Of a DNA stretch of 64,000 nt, positions 1-10,570 are shown piece by piece. A model generated the notes under the pieces. That model saw only the letters and a list, made by a program, of their open reading frames with translations, was not told the DNA's origin and made no database searches. Each line of letters begins with the position of its first letter. Within the stretch, counting starts at the first letter, position 1. Position numbers and translations under genes: made by a program. This stretch comes from Stagonosporopsis chrysanthemi (lineage: Eukaryota; Ascomycota; Dothideomycetes; Pleosporales; Didymellaceae). Where the stretch lies: NCBI GenBank assembly GCA_022560025.1, contig JAFISE010000100.1:60317-124316 (forward strand), in the 5' to 3' direction.

Positions 1-1547
1 TCTTCCTCATCGCTTGCTTGTTCCGAGTCTGAGTCTGATACCGGTACTGGTGGCTTTGTCTTCCCTTTGCCCCCTACTTGAATGCTCTTGCCCTTGCCGG
101 AAAATCTCGCGCTCCTGGGTCGCAGCACAGACAATGTGCCCTTCTTGCTTCTGCTAGGTATCCGGCGTTTCGGTGTCGATATCTCGTCTTCCTGATCTTC
201 ATCTGATGTGTTTGATGACTCGCTGTCTTCGCCTTGTAAGGCACCGCGATCTTTTCGCGGTCGTAGCTCTACCCCCTCTGCTCTCCTCTGCTCAGCCGCT
301 GACAGGCTGTGCCCGGCGGCCAGCTCGCCATAAATGGGTTCAGCTGCGAAGAAGCGGATGTTCTGACGTCGTGGGTGGTCCATCATGTAGCATAGATTCT
401 GCGCGTGCACTAAAAGCACATTGCGGGCGATCTGCACGTCCTCGACCTCGTAGCGCTTGACGATCAGCTGGGCGACCCGGTCGACTGTAATGCTGTTGCG
501 TCCTGCTCTTACAACACGCTGGTTGACAGCTTTCTGCATGAATTCGAACAGCGTAGCGGCTTCCCACCAGTTGTCGTCCTTCTTTGGTGCTTCACTTACC
601 CTGGCTGCGCCTGTTCTGCCTTTGCTTGTTTGCACATTCCCAGGCACTGCTGTTGGTTGTGGAGCTGGCGTTGAAGACCTTCTCGATGTACGGGATATTT
701 TTTCGGGCATGATGTCGTTGAAGCGGCCCTCGTTCCTGGCTTTGCATCTCTCAAAGTCTTTCTGCAGATTGTCAGTATTATACGTCGTTGTGTAGAGACA
801 TACCCACAGGGAAGTGGCGTCTGAAAGTCTGGTAGAGAGGCGTGTTGCTCCAACCAATGTCATTTGTCCGGTTTAAGAAGCACATTATCAGAAACTCGCG
901 ATGTTTGCGGAATATCCGCTCGGCCTCTGCTGGTTCAGTACACGAGAATCTCTCGTCCTCAGCGTACTACGTGGTGTTAGTATACAACACGATGTACCCA
1001 CGTGGGTGCCTGCTCAGAAATTGGGTACTCACTTCCCGGTATAGCAGCGAGGCACTTGGTCCACCGCCTCTCTTCCTTGGCTCGTTGTAGATATCCGTCA
1101 CGAAGAAGAGGAGGTCCACCGCTTCTACCATGTCATCGTATATGGCCTTGTAAGCCGCGGCAGGCTGAATCTCAAACCATCCAGCCTCGCCCAGTGCCCA
1201 GATCTTGTAGGAGCCGTCGGTCTGCTGCTCGTAGGCGTAACGTGTGACGCCGCGAACAAGAATCTCCGTGGGCTTGAATGGTTTCTTAAGCACTGCAAAT
1301 CCGGTCAGCAACAATGCTGTACAACAAGCTGTGCGCAGATGGTACCATAGTGTGAATGCTCGCGAGATGGTGCCTGAAGGCGGCCCAGCACTTTGAGCGG
1401 GGTATCTGCGTATGCTGACAGTAGATTGGCAGGTTTGCCATTACTCTCCTGTCCGACTGAAGCATCTCTCAAGACGAATTCGGCCCAGTCATCTTCTGCG
1501 AGCGCGGGCTCCCTGGGCTTCAGGACTTCGGATTCGAGGAGAGGCAT
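1..1547 (-). CDS. RFTS-domain (DNMT1 replication-foci-like) protein, C-terminus off the window
   Basis: Starts at the ATG at 1547 and runs off the left edge. Exons are about 1547-1346, 1292-1033, 966-808 and 761-1. Introns 1 and 2 are clear: GTACCA with branch CTGAC, and GTGAGT with branch TACTAAC. The third donor could also lie at 803. The N-terminal 180 residues read like the replication-foci-targeting (RFTS) fold: a DDWAEFVLRDASV strand, then KPTEILVRGVTRYAY and WALGEAGWFEIQPA. RFTS folds occur in DNMT1 and in fission-yeast Raf2, where they bind histone or ubiquitin marks. The middle is polar. Near residues 290-370 lies a second conserved helical stretch beginning DNWWEAATLFEFMQ. The visible end is basic, then acidic and Ser-rich (SDSDSEQASDEE). 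No methyltransferase motif is visible. A chromatin role is inference from the fold. Confidence 0.7.
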
Positions 1548-1961
1548 GTTGGGGATAGTGATGTGGTGTGTCGCATAGTGCGCCAGAATCGCGGGGGTGA
1601 GTTTCAGGGTTTTGCTATCAGGTTGCGTGTGCGAAGGATGCGTGAGAGAAGCATGAGCCCGCGAGCAGTGCCAGTTGATGGATGGCGCGCTGGAGTTGAC
1701 GCGCTGTGATGGATGGCGCGTTCAATGTGATTGGCCGAGGCTATTACCACGCCGATGACGCGCCTGGAGTCTCACCCGGGAGCCTTTGTATTCCCCACAT
1801 TGCGATTCGAGGCTCGTGCATGCCGGGGCTGTCCTCCGCTCTCCATCCACTGTCCGTGTCTCACTTGAGCAGCCTTGGCGCAGACACCTGTCGCTCTGCT
1901 GGCGAGCTTCACCATGTACATGTTGTGCATCTCAACTTTATCTAGGCTGACCAATTGTCAG
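1548..1961. other. Divergent intergenic region and unresolved first exon of the next gene
   Basis: This holds the promoters of the minus-strand RFTS gene and of the plus-strand Zn2Cys6 factor. The first exon of the latter must lie here: the zinc-cluster frame meets a TGA at 1948-1950, and a branch/acceptor pair (GCTGACC, then TTGTCAG ending at 1961) precedes the exon. An ATG at about 1915 would splice in frame but needs a weak GTTGTG donor, so I leave the start open. Confidence 0.4.
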
Positions 1962-4236
1962 GAACGCCAACGCCAGTAGACGAAACGGGAAACCTGCCTC
2001 GTGTGAACCATGCAGGCTGAACAAGACCAAGTGCGACCACACCTATCCAAAGTGTGACCGGTGTCGGCAAAGAGGTATCGAAGATCGCTGCTTCTATCAC
2101 CCAGCACCTCTCACCAAACCTCGCAATGAGCATCCGCCTGAGACGCCGAATGAGGCCCGGTCAGGTGAATCACGACCACTGAAGAGAAAGTGCGAACATC
2201 AATCAATCACCCACCCAGCTGCTGTACTGATCTGTACAGACGACCTTCAACACAGCCGCAGAAATCTTCCAGGACAGGAATAGACAGAGGCTTTTCACCA
2301 GCAGCACAAGGAGAGGAGAAGCTCGCAGATGCTGTTGCCGCCGACGCCTACAGTCCTGGATATCTCGGCCCTGGCTCTTACGCACTGCTCCTGCCCCAAG
2401 ATGACGGACCCGAGCAGCATCCAAGACGTGAGGCCTCTGCAGGATCAGACACTCCGGAGCACGAGCTGACCCACCAATACACCCTCAAGAAGGCTATGAG
2501 GCGTGAAGTTGTCACTAGCATTCTGAGTGCCTTCCGTCATTACGCAGCAATCCATGAACTGATCGTGTGGTACAATGCAAGCAACGAAGCCGGTGTGATC
2601 CCAGCGCAACTACAAATTGACGCCATCAATGCAATTGGACCTTTTGTAGAAAAGCACAACCTTCGACGGGCGCCGCCAACCGCGCAACTTGTAGATCTTG
2701 TCATGGAGAATTCAAGCAAGCCGCTTTGTGTTAGCCATTTCTCAAACCCGCGCGATCTTCACAAAGCATGTTCCGGCGACAACTTGCGATTGGAAATGAT
2801 AGGATTCCTCCTTGCGACCGCGGGACGATCATTGACGTTTGGCTTCTCTCCAGACACCTTCAGCGGCCCTGAGAATCGGGGCTTGAGGAGTAGATTTATA
2901 GATGAGCTGCTCAGTGCAAGTACACAGTGCATCACCATAACCTCGCTAATCGCCACGACAAACGACGTCACAGTCTGGATGTATTACGAAAACTACCTCT
3001 TCACTACCATGGTGTGCGGATACTCTGGTGAGCTTTTCATTCTATGCCTGCGCCCTCACAACGCTGACCCCCTCAGGTCCGCCATCATGGCGCCGCATTA
3101 ACGACCTGGCAACCCAGCTCTACGCCTTAGGAATGCACAAAGAATCCGCGTCCGTTGACATCCCCATCTGGCTCACTGAGACCCGTCGGCGAGTCTTCTG
3201 CTCCTCCTACAACCAAGACAAGTCCATCTCCACCTTCCTTGGTCGACCCATCCGCATCACCAAGCGACACACCGACATTAAACTGCCACTAGACCTTCGC
3301 GACGACGAAATCACCGGCGACCCCGCTGAACTAGAAGCCGCTATCAACCGCCTCGATGCCGGCGGCTGGAACACACGCGGCCAACACCTCCGCGCATCCT
3401 GGATCCGCCTGCGTCACATCGCCTCGCGCCTGCGCGAAGAGATCCTCGACTTCTCACTCACCACGATAGACGCGAGTGTCGAACGCGACCTCCTCGACAT
3501 CTCCACCCGCATCCGCACCTCCTGGTCCGCCCTGCCCTCGCACATGCGGTACTGGAAAACCTGCTGGGACGAATCCTACCCCTCGTCCGTCTGCCTGATG
3601 CTCGTCGTAATCCACCTGACGCACTGGTACAACGAGTTCATGATCCAGAAGCTCCTCGACTACACTCCGCTCACCTCCAACGCCGCCATGCTGCGCGTGA
3701 GCATCGACCTGCTGAGCAACGTGCTCGCGCTGGGCGCCATCCGCGACCGCACCTACGACGTGCACCGCGACCTGCTGAACTGCATCCTGCTGTACGGCAT
3801 CCCCAGCGCCTCGGTCCTGGCCACCGCCCTGCGCCAGCAGTCGCACACGGCCGCGCCGTTTCCTCCGGGCGTCTCCCGCGCCGAAATCGTCCGCATGCTC
3901 AGCGTCCTCATCAGCCATCTCGACGCCTCGGCCCATCTGGATAACAGCGGTGCCCGTGCCGGCGAGGCGAACTACAATCTCTGTCGCAAGGCGAGTCGCA
4001 TCTTCACGCGGGTTATTGATCAGGTGCTCGATCCGAAGCTGAGCGAGGTCACGCCGTCGAATAGCGAGGGGAACGACGCGGGGATTGAGGGTGAGATGGG
4101 GCTGGATCTTTTTGGGCTGCCGGGGCTGGATGGGTTTGAGGGGATGGAGTTTGCGGGGATGGTGGGCGGGAGCGCGGTGATGGAGGGAAATGGGTTGACG
4201 GTTGATTGGGGGGCGTTGGGTCAGTGGACGTTGTAG
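1962..4236 (+). CDS. Zn2Cys6 transcription factor with fungal MHR domain (start exon unresolved)
   Basis: Exons seen are 1962-2189, 2240-3027 and 3077-4236. The introns are 50 and 49 nt, with TACTGAT and GCTGACC branch sites. Near the N-terminus is a binuclear zinc cluster with six cysteines (CEPCRLNKTKC, then CDRCRQRGIEDRC, spacing CX2CX6CX6CX2CX8C). A polar linker and a long middle-homology region follow (IPIWLTETRRRVFCSSYNQD is the typical core at about 3160-3220). The C-terminus is Gly/acidic-rich and reads like an activation tail. The family binds CGG-containing sites as nuclear regulators, and the overall look is that of RSC3/RSC30-like annotated fungal factors. No target can be assigned. 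The true start is in an upstream exon before 1961. Confidence 0.85.
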
Positions 4237-4556
4237 CTGTGAGGTTGAGGACTGACTGGGCGTGGTGTGTATAGAGGGGAGACTTGAAGTTGATGAGTAG
4301 TGCGTCCATGCATCGGACCTCAACCTCACGTGAACACACAGATCTGCGAATGGTTTGTGGTGTTGTACATATCATAACATTCTTTTCCAACCTCGCCAAT
4401 GCTAACGCCCATCTAGATCCGTGTCGTGCTAAAGTACATGATATAACAAGCATCGAAGCGGAGAGCGGGAGAGTTACAAATAATGTACAAAGAATCTCCC
4501 TTCATCTTACACGGGGTATTGTCGTCTCTCGTTGCGTCTCTCTTCACTCCAAGTGC
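4237..4556. other. Convergent 3' intergenic region
   Basis: About 320 bp between the stop codons of the Zn2Cys6 factor (plus) and mitochondrial EF-Tu (minus). It should hold both 3' UTRs. I see no gene or RNA structure. Confidence 0.5.
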
Positions 4557-5997
4557 TTAAGCAAGGACACGGGTGACGAGACCAGTGGCGACTGTGCGGC
4601 CACCCTCACGCATGTTGAAGCGCTGACCCTGCTCGAGAACGTGGGGCTGGTGGAGCTCGCAGACCATCTCGACGTTGTCACCGGGCATGACCTGCTTGGA
4701 AGCATCGACGCCCTCCGGCCATGTAAGCGAGCAGGACTCGTCAGCAGTTCGGATGAACATCTGAGGCCTGTAGTTGTCGCCGAAGCCAGTGTGGCGGCCA
4801 CCCTCCTCCTTGCTGAGGACGTACATGGAGACAAGGAACTTCTTGTGGGCCTTGACGTGACCGGGAACGGAGACGACCATACCACGGCGGACATCCTCGC
4901 GCTTGATACCACGGAGAAGGAGACCGGAGTTGTCACCAGCGCGCGACTCGTCGCAAGACTTCTTGAAGGTCTCAATGTCGGTGACCTTGGTCTTGATGGG
5001 CGCGGTGCCCTTGCCAACAAGCTCGACTTCCTGGTCCCTCTTCAGGATACCACGCTCGACACGTCCAGAAACGACGGTACCACGACCGGCGATGGAGAAG
5101 ACATCCTCAACAGCCATGAGGAAGGGCTTCTCGGTGTCACGCTGAGGAGTGGGGATCCATGTGTCGACAGCCTCGAGGAGCTCGTCAACCTTGGTCTCAC
5201 CAATCTCAGGCCTGCGGCCCTCAAGAGAGCACAGAGCAGAGCCCATGACGATGGGTGTGTCGTCACCCTCGAAACCGTAGCTGGTGAGGAGCTCACGCAT
5301 CTCCATCTCGACGAGCTCCAACATCTCGGGGTCCTCAACGGCGTCGACCTTGTTGACGAAGACAACGATCTTCTGGACACCGACCTGGCGGGCAAGCAGC
5401 AAGTGCTCACGGGTCTGGGGCATCTGACCGTCGGAGGCGGCGACGACAATGATGGCACCGTCCATGTTGGCGGCACCAGTGATCATGTTCTTGATGTAAT
5501 CGGCGTGACCGGGGCAGTCGACGTGGGCATAGTGGCGGTTGTCGGTCGAGTACTCGATGTGGGCGGTGGAGATGGTGATACCACGCTTGCGCTCCTCAGG
5601 AGCCTTGTCGATGGCGCCGTACTCGAGGAACTTGGCGTAGCCCTTCTCGGCCTGACGCTTGGTGATGGCAGCGGTAAGGGTGGTCTATGTGCGATCAGTG
5701 TGTGCTCGGTGTAGGTGCGGAGGTGCTCGGGGGCAAAAGAGGCGCTGTACCTTTCCGTGGTCGACGTGGCCAATGGTGCCTGCTTTGGATTAGATACAGA
5801 TATACGCGTCGGTTCAGAAGAGGCATACCGATGTTGACGTGAGGCTTGTCACGGGTGAAGGCGGCGTAGTTCCTGACGCCGTTCATCCACCTGCCGGTGC
5901 CCTGCGCGCCGAGAGCATTCTGGACAGGGTTGACGCCGCGCTGGTACTGGAAGGCGCTGCGCGCAGTGCGCTGGAAGACTCTCGAGAAGCTCGACAT
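4557..5997 (-). CDS. TUF1: Mitochondrial elongation factor Tu
   Basis: Delivers aminoacyl-tRNA to the mitochondrial ribosome in a GTP-dependent way. Three exons, 5997-5829, 5779-5751 and 5684-4557, encode 441 residues. The ATG at 5997 gives an Arg/Ser-rich mitochondrial presequence (MSSFSRVFQRTARSAFQYQR); an in-frame ATG further upstream is less likely. The body begins at [20 protein letters not shown]. GTPase motifs are complete: P-loop GHVDHGKT, switch I RGITI, DCPGH, NKVD and SAL. Domains 2 and 3 end at the normal TGLVTRVLA terminus. The two introns sit inside the P-loop coding region, leaving a 29-nt exon that encodes TIGHVDHGK. Codon use is strongly biased, as expected for a highly expressed gene. 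Divergent from the next gene across 396 bp. Confidence 0.97.
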
Positions 5998-6393
5998 TGT
6001 GCTATTAAAGAGCGAGGACGCCGGTAATAAGACAAGAAGAATGAAAGCGAGGCGATTGGCAGAGATGGAGTTCTCGATGGCCATCATCTGAGAGATCTTT
6101 GGACTTTTAACGCGCCTTCCCGCTTTGGGATTAGTCGGCAAGCTCGCCGCTTCGACGCGATGGAGCTCGACATTTGCTGTGGAGAAGAGACGCACTTGCT
6201 TGCAGACTGCAATTGGCCTGTACCATACATCACTCCTTTGCGGTAGTCGTTCGCCCGAAGTGCATTGAGCGCAACCGCCTACCTCCGGCCCTCCACCACT
6301 CAACGCCGTGCGGATACCCGAGGTTCCTGTCGGCGATCGATCAAGCGTTCAAAAAGTTGCATCATCTACACGCCGTCTCCTCAAACTACACAC
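5998..6393. promoter_or_regulatory. Shared divergent promoter region
   Basis: 396 bp between the EF-Tu start (minus) and the 3-hydroxyisobutyryl-CoA hydrolase start (plus). Both genes encode mitochondrial proteins. No specific binding site was recognised. Confidence 0.5.
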
Positions 6394-7926
6394 ATGTCTC
6401 TTTGCGCGATAGCAAGAAGGACACCCGCGTCGCTGAGCTGGGTTTCGCGCACACGAACTGCTGGTGCCATGCCTCTGCGCGCAAAGATCACACATCCTGC
6501 GTGGATGACGGGTACAAGGATGGTAGGACGACCCTTCTGTGCCGCAAAAGGGGGTCTTCATGTCTGACACTATCAGTACTCAACGCCCACCGAAGACCTC
6601 ACAAAACCCCAGAAGGACGACGACCCGGATGATGTCATCTTCACCAACAACTACGGCGTGCGCAGCATCGAGCTCAACCGACCGAAGAAGCTCAACTCGC
6701 TGAACGGCTCCATGGTCCGCAAGATCATCCCCAGGCTGCAAGAGTGGGCCAAGTCAGAGTTGGCGGGCGTGGTCGTCATCAAAGGCTCGGGGCGTGCGTT
6801 CTGCGCTGGAGGAGATGTTGCGGCGTTGGCGCAGTGGAACAAGACAGGCGCCGAGGGTCAGCAGAAGAGTTCCGATTACTTTGGTCTGGAATACAAGCTG
6901 GACCACTTGATTGCGACATACCAAAAGCCGTATGTCGCTTTCATGGATGGCATTACCATGGGCGGCGGTGTCGGTCTGTCGATCCACGCACCCTTCCGGA
7001 TCGCAACCGAGAACACTCTCTTTGCCATGCCCGAGACCACTATTGGTTTCTTCCCGGATGTTGGTGCTTCTTTCTTCTTGCCGCGCATGGAGGGCGCTCT
7101 TGGAACGTACCTTGCCCTTACCTCCGAGCAGCTGCGGGGCGTCGATGCTTTTTACCACGGCGTTGCAACTCACTACATCCACTCCTCGACCCTGCAACAA
7201 CTCGAAGCCCGTCTCGCCGAGCTCCAGTTCCCCGATTACATGCCGCTTGAGAAGCGCTGCAGGATCATCAATGCCACTATCGAAGAGTACAGCACCGGCC
7301 TTCCCGCCGACAAGCCCGCTATCTCGGGCGAGCTGCGCAAGACCATCGACCGCGTTTTCCACGTCGACCAGCCCAATATCAAGGCCGTCATTGCCTCTCT
7401 CGAGGAAGTTGCCAGCGACGCAAAGTCCTCCGAGCCGCTGAAGACCTGGGCCCAGAAGACCATTGAAACCATTCGAACCCGCTCGCCCATCTCCGTCAGC
7501 GTCACCCTCGAGCAGATGCGCATCGGCCGCCAGTGGTCCATTGCCCAGACCTTCCAGAGAGAGTACGACGTCGCCTCCGCCTTCATGGCGCACCCGGATT
7601 TCGTCGAGGGCGTGACCGCCAAGCTGATCGAGCGGAAGAAGGAGCGCCCTGACTGGAAGCCCAACACGCTCGAGGAGGTCAAGAAGAGGGACGTCCACGC
7701 TTTCTTCCTCGGCAAGGACGATGGCGAGAAGCTGCCGCTGATCTCCGAGATTGATTACAACGAGTACCCGCACGCGTGGATTGGGCTGCCAAGAGAGGAG
7801 GAGATCCTGCGCGAGATGAGCGGAAACAAGGCTGAGGATGCTATTGCGAATCTGCTGGAGAAGTATGAGGGCAAGCAGGGTCTTAGGGAGAAGGTTGCCG
7901 AGGTTATGGCGAGGCATGCGTCGTAG
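6394..7926 (+). CDS. EHD3: 3-hydroxyisobutyryl-CoA hydrolase, mitochondrial
   Basis: Hydrolyses 3-hydroxyisobutyryl-CoA in valine catabolism; a crotonase-fold enzyme. Two exons, 6394-6522 and 6577-7926, with a 54-nt intron (branch CTGAC), encode about 492 residues. Exon 1 is an Arg/Thr-rich presequence (MSLCAIARRTPASLSW). The crotonase core shows IELNRPKKLNSLN, the oxyanion-hole segment SGRAFCAGGDVAAL, MDGITMGGGVGLS and the catalytic region MPETTIGFFPDVGASFFL. The C-terminal half carries the HIBCH-specific extension, including EYDVASAFMAHPDFVEGVTA. Length fits HIBCH and the yeast Ehd3 (mitoribosomal subunit) family. A long ORF on the opposite strand is a codon-bias shadow. Confidence 0.95.
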
Positions 7927-8386
7927 AATAACGGAGCTGCGTGTTTGCTATGTAACAATAGAGAGCGCTCTATATTTACGTGCTTGTATCGAGCCACTGT
8001 CCAGCAGTGTAGTGGTGCTGTGCAACTGTTCCAATGCTCGACAAGTGCTCTTTGCCGTGTTCCCCCTCGCACCGACTGATAGAAACTTCAACCCTCGTCC
8101 AAGTAAGCCGCTGCTCGACGTTGTTCGCGAAGTCAAATCGTCGCTTTTTTCGCTTTAATCTAGTCAGGGAGGGAGGACAGGGATCCCGTAGCGTATCTCT
8201 CCATACTGCATCTTGCCACGTGTGGGTGTCCTCGGCTGGTGGTATAGTGTCATCAAGGGCTTGAAGACTTTCTTCTTGAAGATTCTCATGCTTTGGTGCT
8301 TGGGTAGTTACGGTCGGCCTCGAGGACGGGAGGGACTTAGCAGCTGATGTGTTGTCTGTAACATCCTGAGCGAGTGTTTTTGATTC
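7927..8386. other. Convergent 3' intergenic region
   Basis: 460 bp between two convergent genes. No coding signal, RNA gene or repeat recognised. Confidence 0.5.
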
Positions 8387-9460
8387 CTAAGACTGTTTGG
8401 AATCGTCCGCGGCCTTTTCGAGTTTAGGATTGGTTGTGCGCTTCGGGAGAAGATCGAAAGAATCCAAGCCGGAGAATGGATTGGTTCGTAAGACGGGAGC
8501 TGGGTTATTGAAGGTCTTGACTATGTCCATGAACACTCTGTAAGCTGGAACGATATATGCTAGTCCCTCTTGAGGGATTCCAGCAACTATGTGACCATGT
8601 AACTTTTTGTCATTCGCAGCAAGCACACATGAGCCAGAGTCTCCTGGGGCAAGAGCGGAATCGAATTGAACAGCGTAGACCCCTTGACATTTGTCGGCTC
8701 CAGGGGTCTGTAGAAAATCAGGAATAGTCTCGATCTGACCGGCTTTTGAGCCTGCAGAAGCAGTAGCTGACACGACGGCAGTGTCTTGGATGCTCTTTAA
8801 AGACCAATCTGTAGTGAAACTCGGAAATTTATACCTCAGATGCCCCAACGGCGATGTAATTGCTCTTTGGTGTGGCGTGATGAGAGCATAGTCGAGCTGC
8901 GGGCAGCTGTTTAAGATCGAGGAGAACTCTAAACGACCAACATCTCTGAATCCATCAGGTATAGGTGCTGCTTCCGATGCCTCGTCCATGGCACGTTGTG
9001 AATCATGACTTGAGGGTTCCTGGTCCACGAAAGAATGAGCTGAAGTCACGAGAAGCCGCTGGCTAAGAACGATGATCTCGCCTCCTAGGGTTGCCTGCTG
9101 CATGCTGCGGGCTCTCATTTCAACAAACAACGCATCTCCGGACTGAAGGGTCTTTGACTTAGCCAAGCAGCGAGGCGTATACCCAAGTGATTCTCTGGTT
9201 GGATATTTGAGTTTTGTGCCTGAACGGATCGGTCCATAGTAAGCCCCGGAGGCACCACCGTCCCGGGACTGTGTACCTGCCAACTGCACCAGCTTGCCTC
9301 TTGACCGGGGCACTCGAGTAAGACATCTGATGACAATTCCAGAGGAACTTTTGACAGCACCACTTTCGTTGATTCTTGTCGCAGCCAGATTGCGGTAATC
9401 TGCATCTTCACAGCAGAATATGATCCCGAGAGCACAGAGACAGGCTGATTCACCGATCAT
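8387..9460 (-). CDS. Trypsin-fold serine protease-like protein (PA clan), probably intracellular
   Basis: A continuous frame extends upstream to at least 9550, but the only ATG-initiated reading starts at 9460 (357 aa). An upstream exon joined at an acceptor near 9570 is possible, so the start is unresolved. The catalytic triad is visible in order: His in LLVTSAHSF, Asp in CPQLDYALI and Ser in ALAPGDSGSCVLA. The segment after it (HGHIVAGIPQEGLAYIVPAY) is typical of an expanded, poorly characterised Pezizomycotina family of S1-like proteins. No signal peptide is seen in the ATG-initiated form, which argues for a cytosolic location. The nearest neighbours are metabolic genes, and no gasdermin- or NLR-type partner lies beside it. 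Substrate unknown. Confidence 0.7.
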   Translation of the reverse strand: MIGESACLCALGIIFCCEDADYRNLAATRINESGAVKSSSGIVIRCLTRVPRSRGKLVQLAGTQSRDGGASGAYYGPIRSGTKLKYPTRESLGYTPRCLAKSKTLQSGDALFVEMRARSMQQATLGGEIIVLSQRLLVTSAHSFVDQEPSSHDSQRAMDEASEAAPIPDGFRDVGRLEFSSILNSCPQLDYALITPHQRAITSPLGHLRYKFPSFTTDWSLKSIQDTAVVSATASAGSKAGQIETIPDFLQTPGADKCQGVYAVQFDSALAPGDSGSCVLAANDKKLHGHIVAGIPQEGLAYIVPAYRVFMDIVKTFNNPAPVLRTNPFSGLDSFDLLPKRTTNPKLEKAADDSKQS

Positions 9461-10570
9461 GTATGGTCTCCATAATGCGAGGGTCAGAGGGACCTCTGTA
9501 TGTTTCGCTAAGAACGACCTCAGGGTCCTCACAAGCTCAGAGAAAGCCAAGAAGGCTATGCACTGTTGGTTTTTAAGTTTCTAGTACTTCTCACCATCAA
9601 TCGTATCGCAAGAATTGCCAACAGATTGCTCTGCGTTAGGCCAAGAGGGGTGAGCTAGTTTGGGTTGTAGTAATATGCGTCCTTTGTCTTTGAGCTTGCC
9701 AAACGGCGTGGAGGCGTTAGAATGGTGGTATGATCGGCGCAACAGTGTTCAGTAGTATACATTTTGGGTAGCCATCTTGGTCCTTGTTTGGACATTGGTC
9801 ACTGATCTGATACAGAACATTGCAAGTATCATGCAGGTCTACGCAGCTTTCAATCCGAAAGATGAAGCATAGCGATAGAAAGACTGTCATGGCTACTTCC
9901 TTTTTTCTCGTTAACGTTTAGTATTTTCTTTTCTTTATGGTGATACATAGCAGACCATATTCACCAGTAAACTTGATGCTGCTTGTCTTCTTTGTGGTGT
10001 TCCATGCGCTTGCTCAATGCCTGTCAATTCTCGTGCGGATTCAGACCCTTAGTTTCATGAGGTAGGTGGCCCGAAGTCCGGCTTCAAGTCTTTTGCACTG
10101 ATCGTTGAAGAGCTTACGAGCTGAAGGAGAAGACAACAGAAAACCCCTACAGCGACATCGGAGCATTCATTCCGCGGGTGATGCGACCGCTACTATATAA
10201 TTTTGGTATGACTAGGACGATGAGACATTCACTGCTCGTGCTTAAATTTTAACCGAACAGCACGCAATAGCACCCCCACATGTCGCAGATGTCTACCCCG
10301 CAACACCAGCGCGTTATCGAAACAGCAGCAAGCCATTGTAAACGATCCCGCGGATCGACATGTTGGCAAGCCAGATGTCGCCATTAGCATAGCGTGGTGC
10401 CACTATTGTTTCTGCACGCCATGTCAGAACCCTGCAATGTTGTGATATTGTCCCATCGGCATCAGGCGAGTTGTTGGCAATCCTTAGGCTATGTATGGCA
10501 TTCTTAAGTACCAAGGCATACCAATTTCGAATGGGATCTGGATTCACTCATACATCTAAATCGTTTCATC
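9461..10570. other. Intergenic region upstream of TauD gene
   Basis: About 1.1 kb, AT-richer than its surroundings, between the protease-like gene (minus) and the dioxygenase (plus). It must contain both promoters and perhaps a 5' exon of the protease-like gene near 9570-9700. No TATA or operator could be assigned with confidence. Confidence 0.4.

Noticed and set aside
1706..1945. 79-codon open frame upstream of the first Zn2Cys6 gene
   Set aside because: No motif, and I could not connect it in frame to the zinc-cluster exon by a good donor; left as unresolved 5' region.
4284..5714. 476-codon plus-strand open frame
   Set aside because: It lies exactly antisense to the mitochondrial EF-Tu exons. 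Its Asp/Gly/Leu/Val-rich repetitive composition is what the biased EF-Tu codons produce in that frame.
6754..7917. 387-codon minus-strand open frame
   Set aside because: Antisense shadow of the 3-hydroxyisobutyryl-CoA hydrolase, with no recognisable domain.
9461..9550. N-terminal extension of the protease-like protein from 9550
   Set aside because: The extension begins at TTG, not ATG. Nuclear fungal genes rarely start there; an upstream exon is the better explanation.
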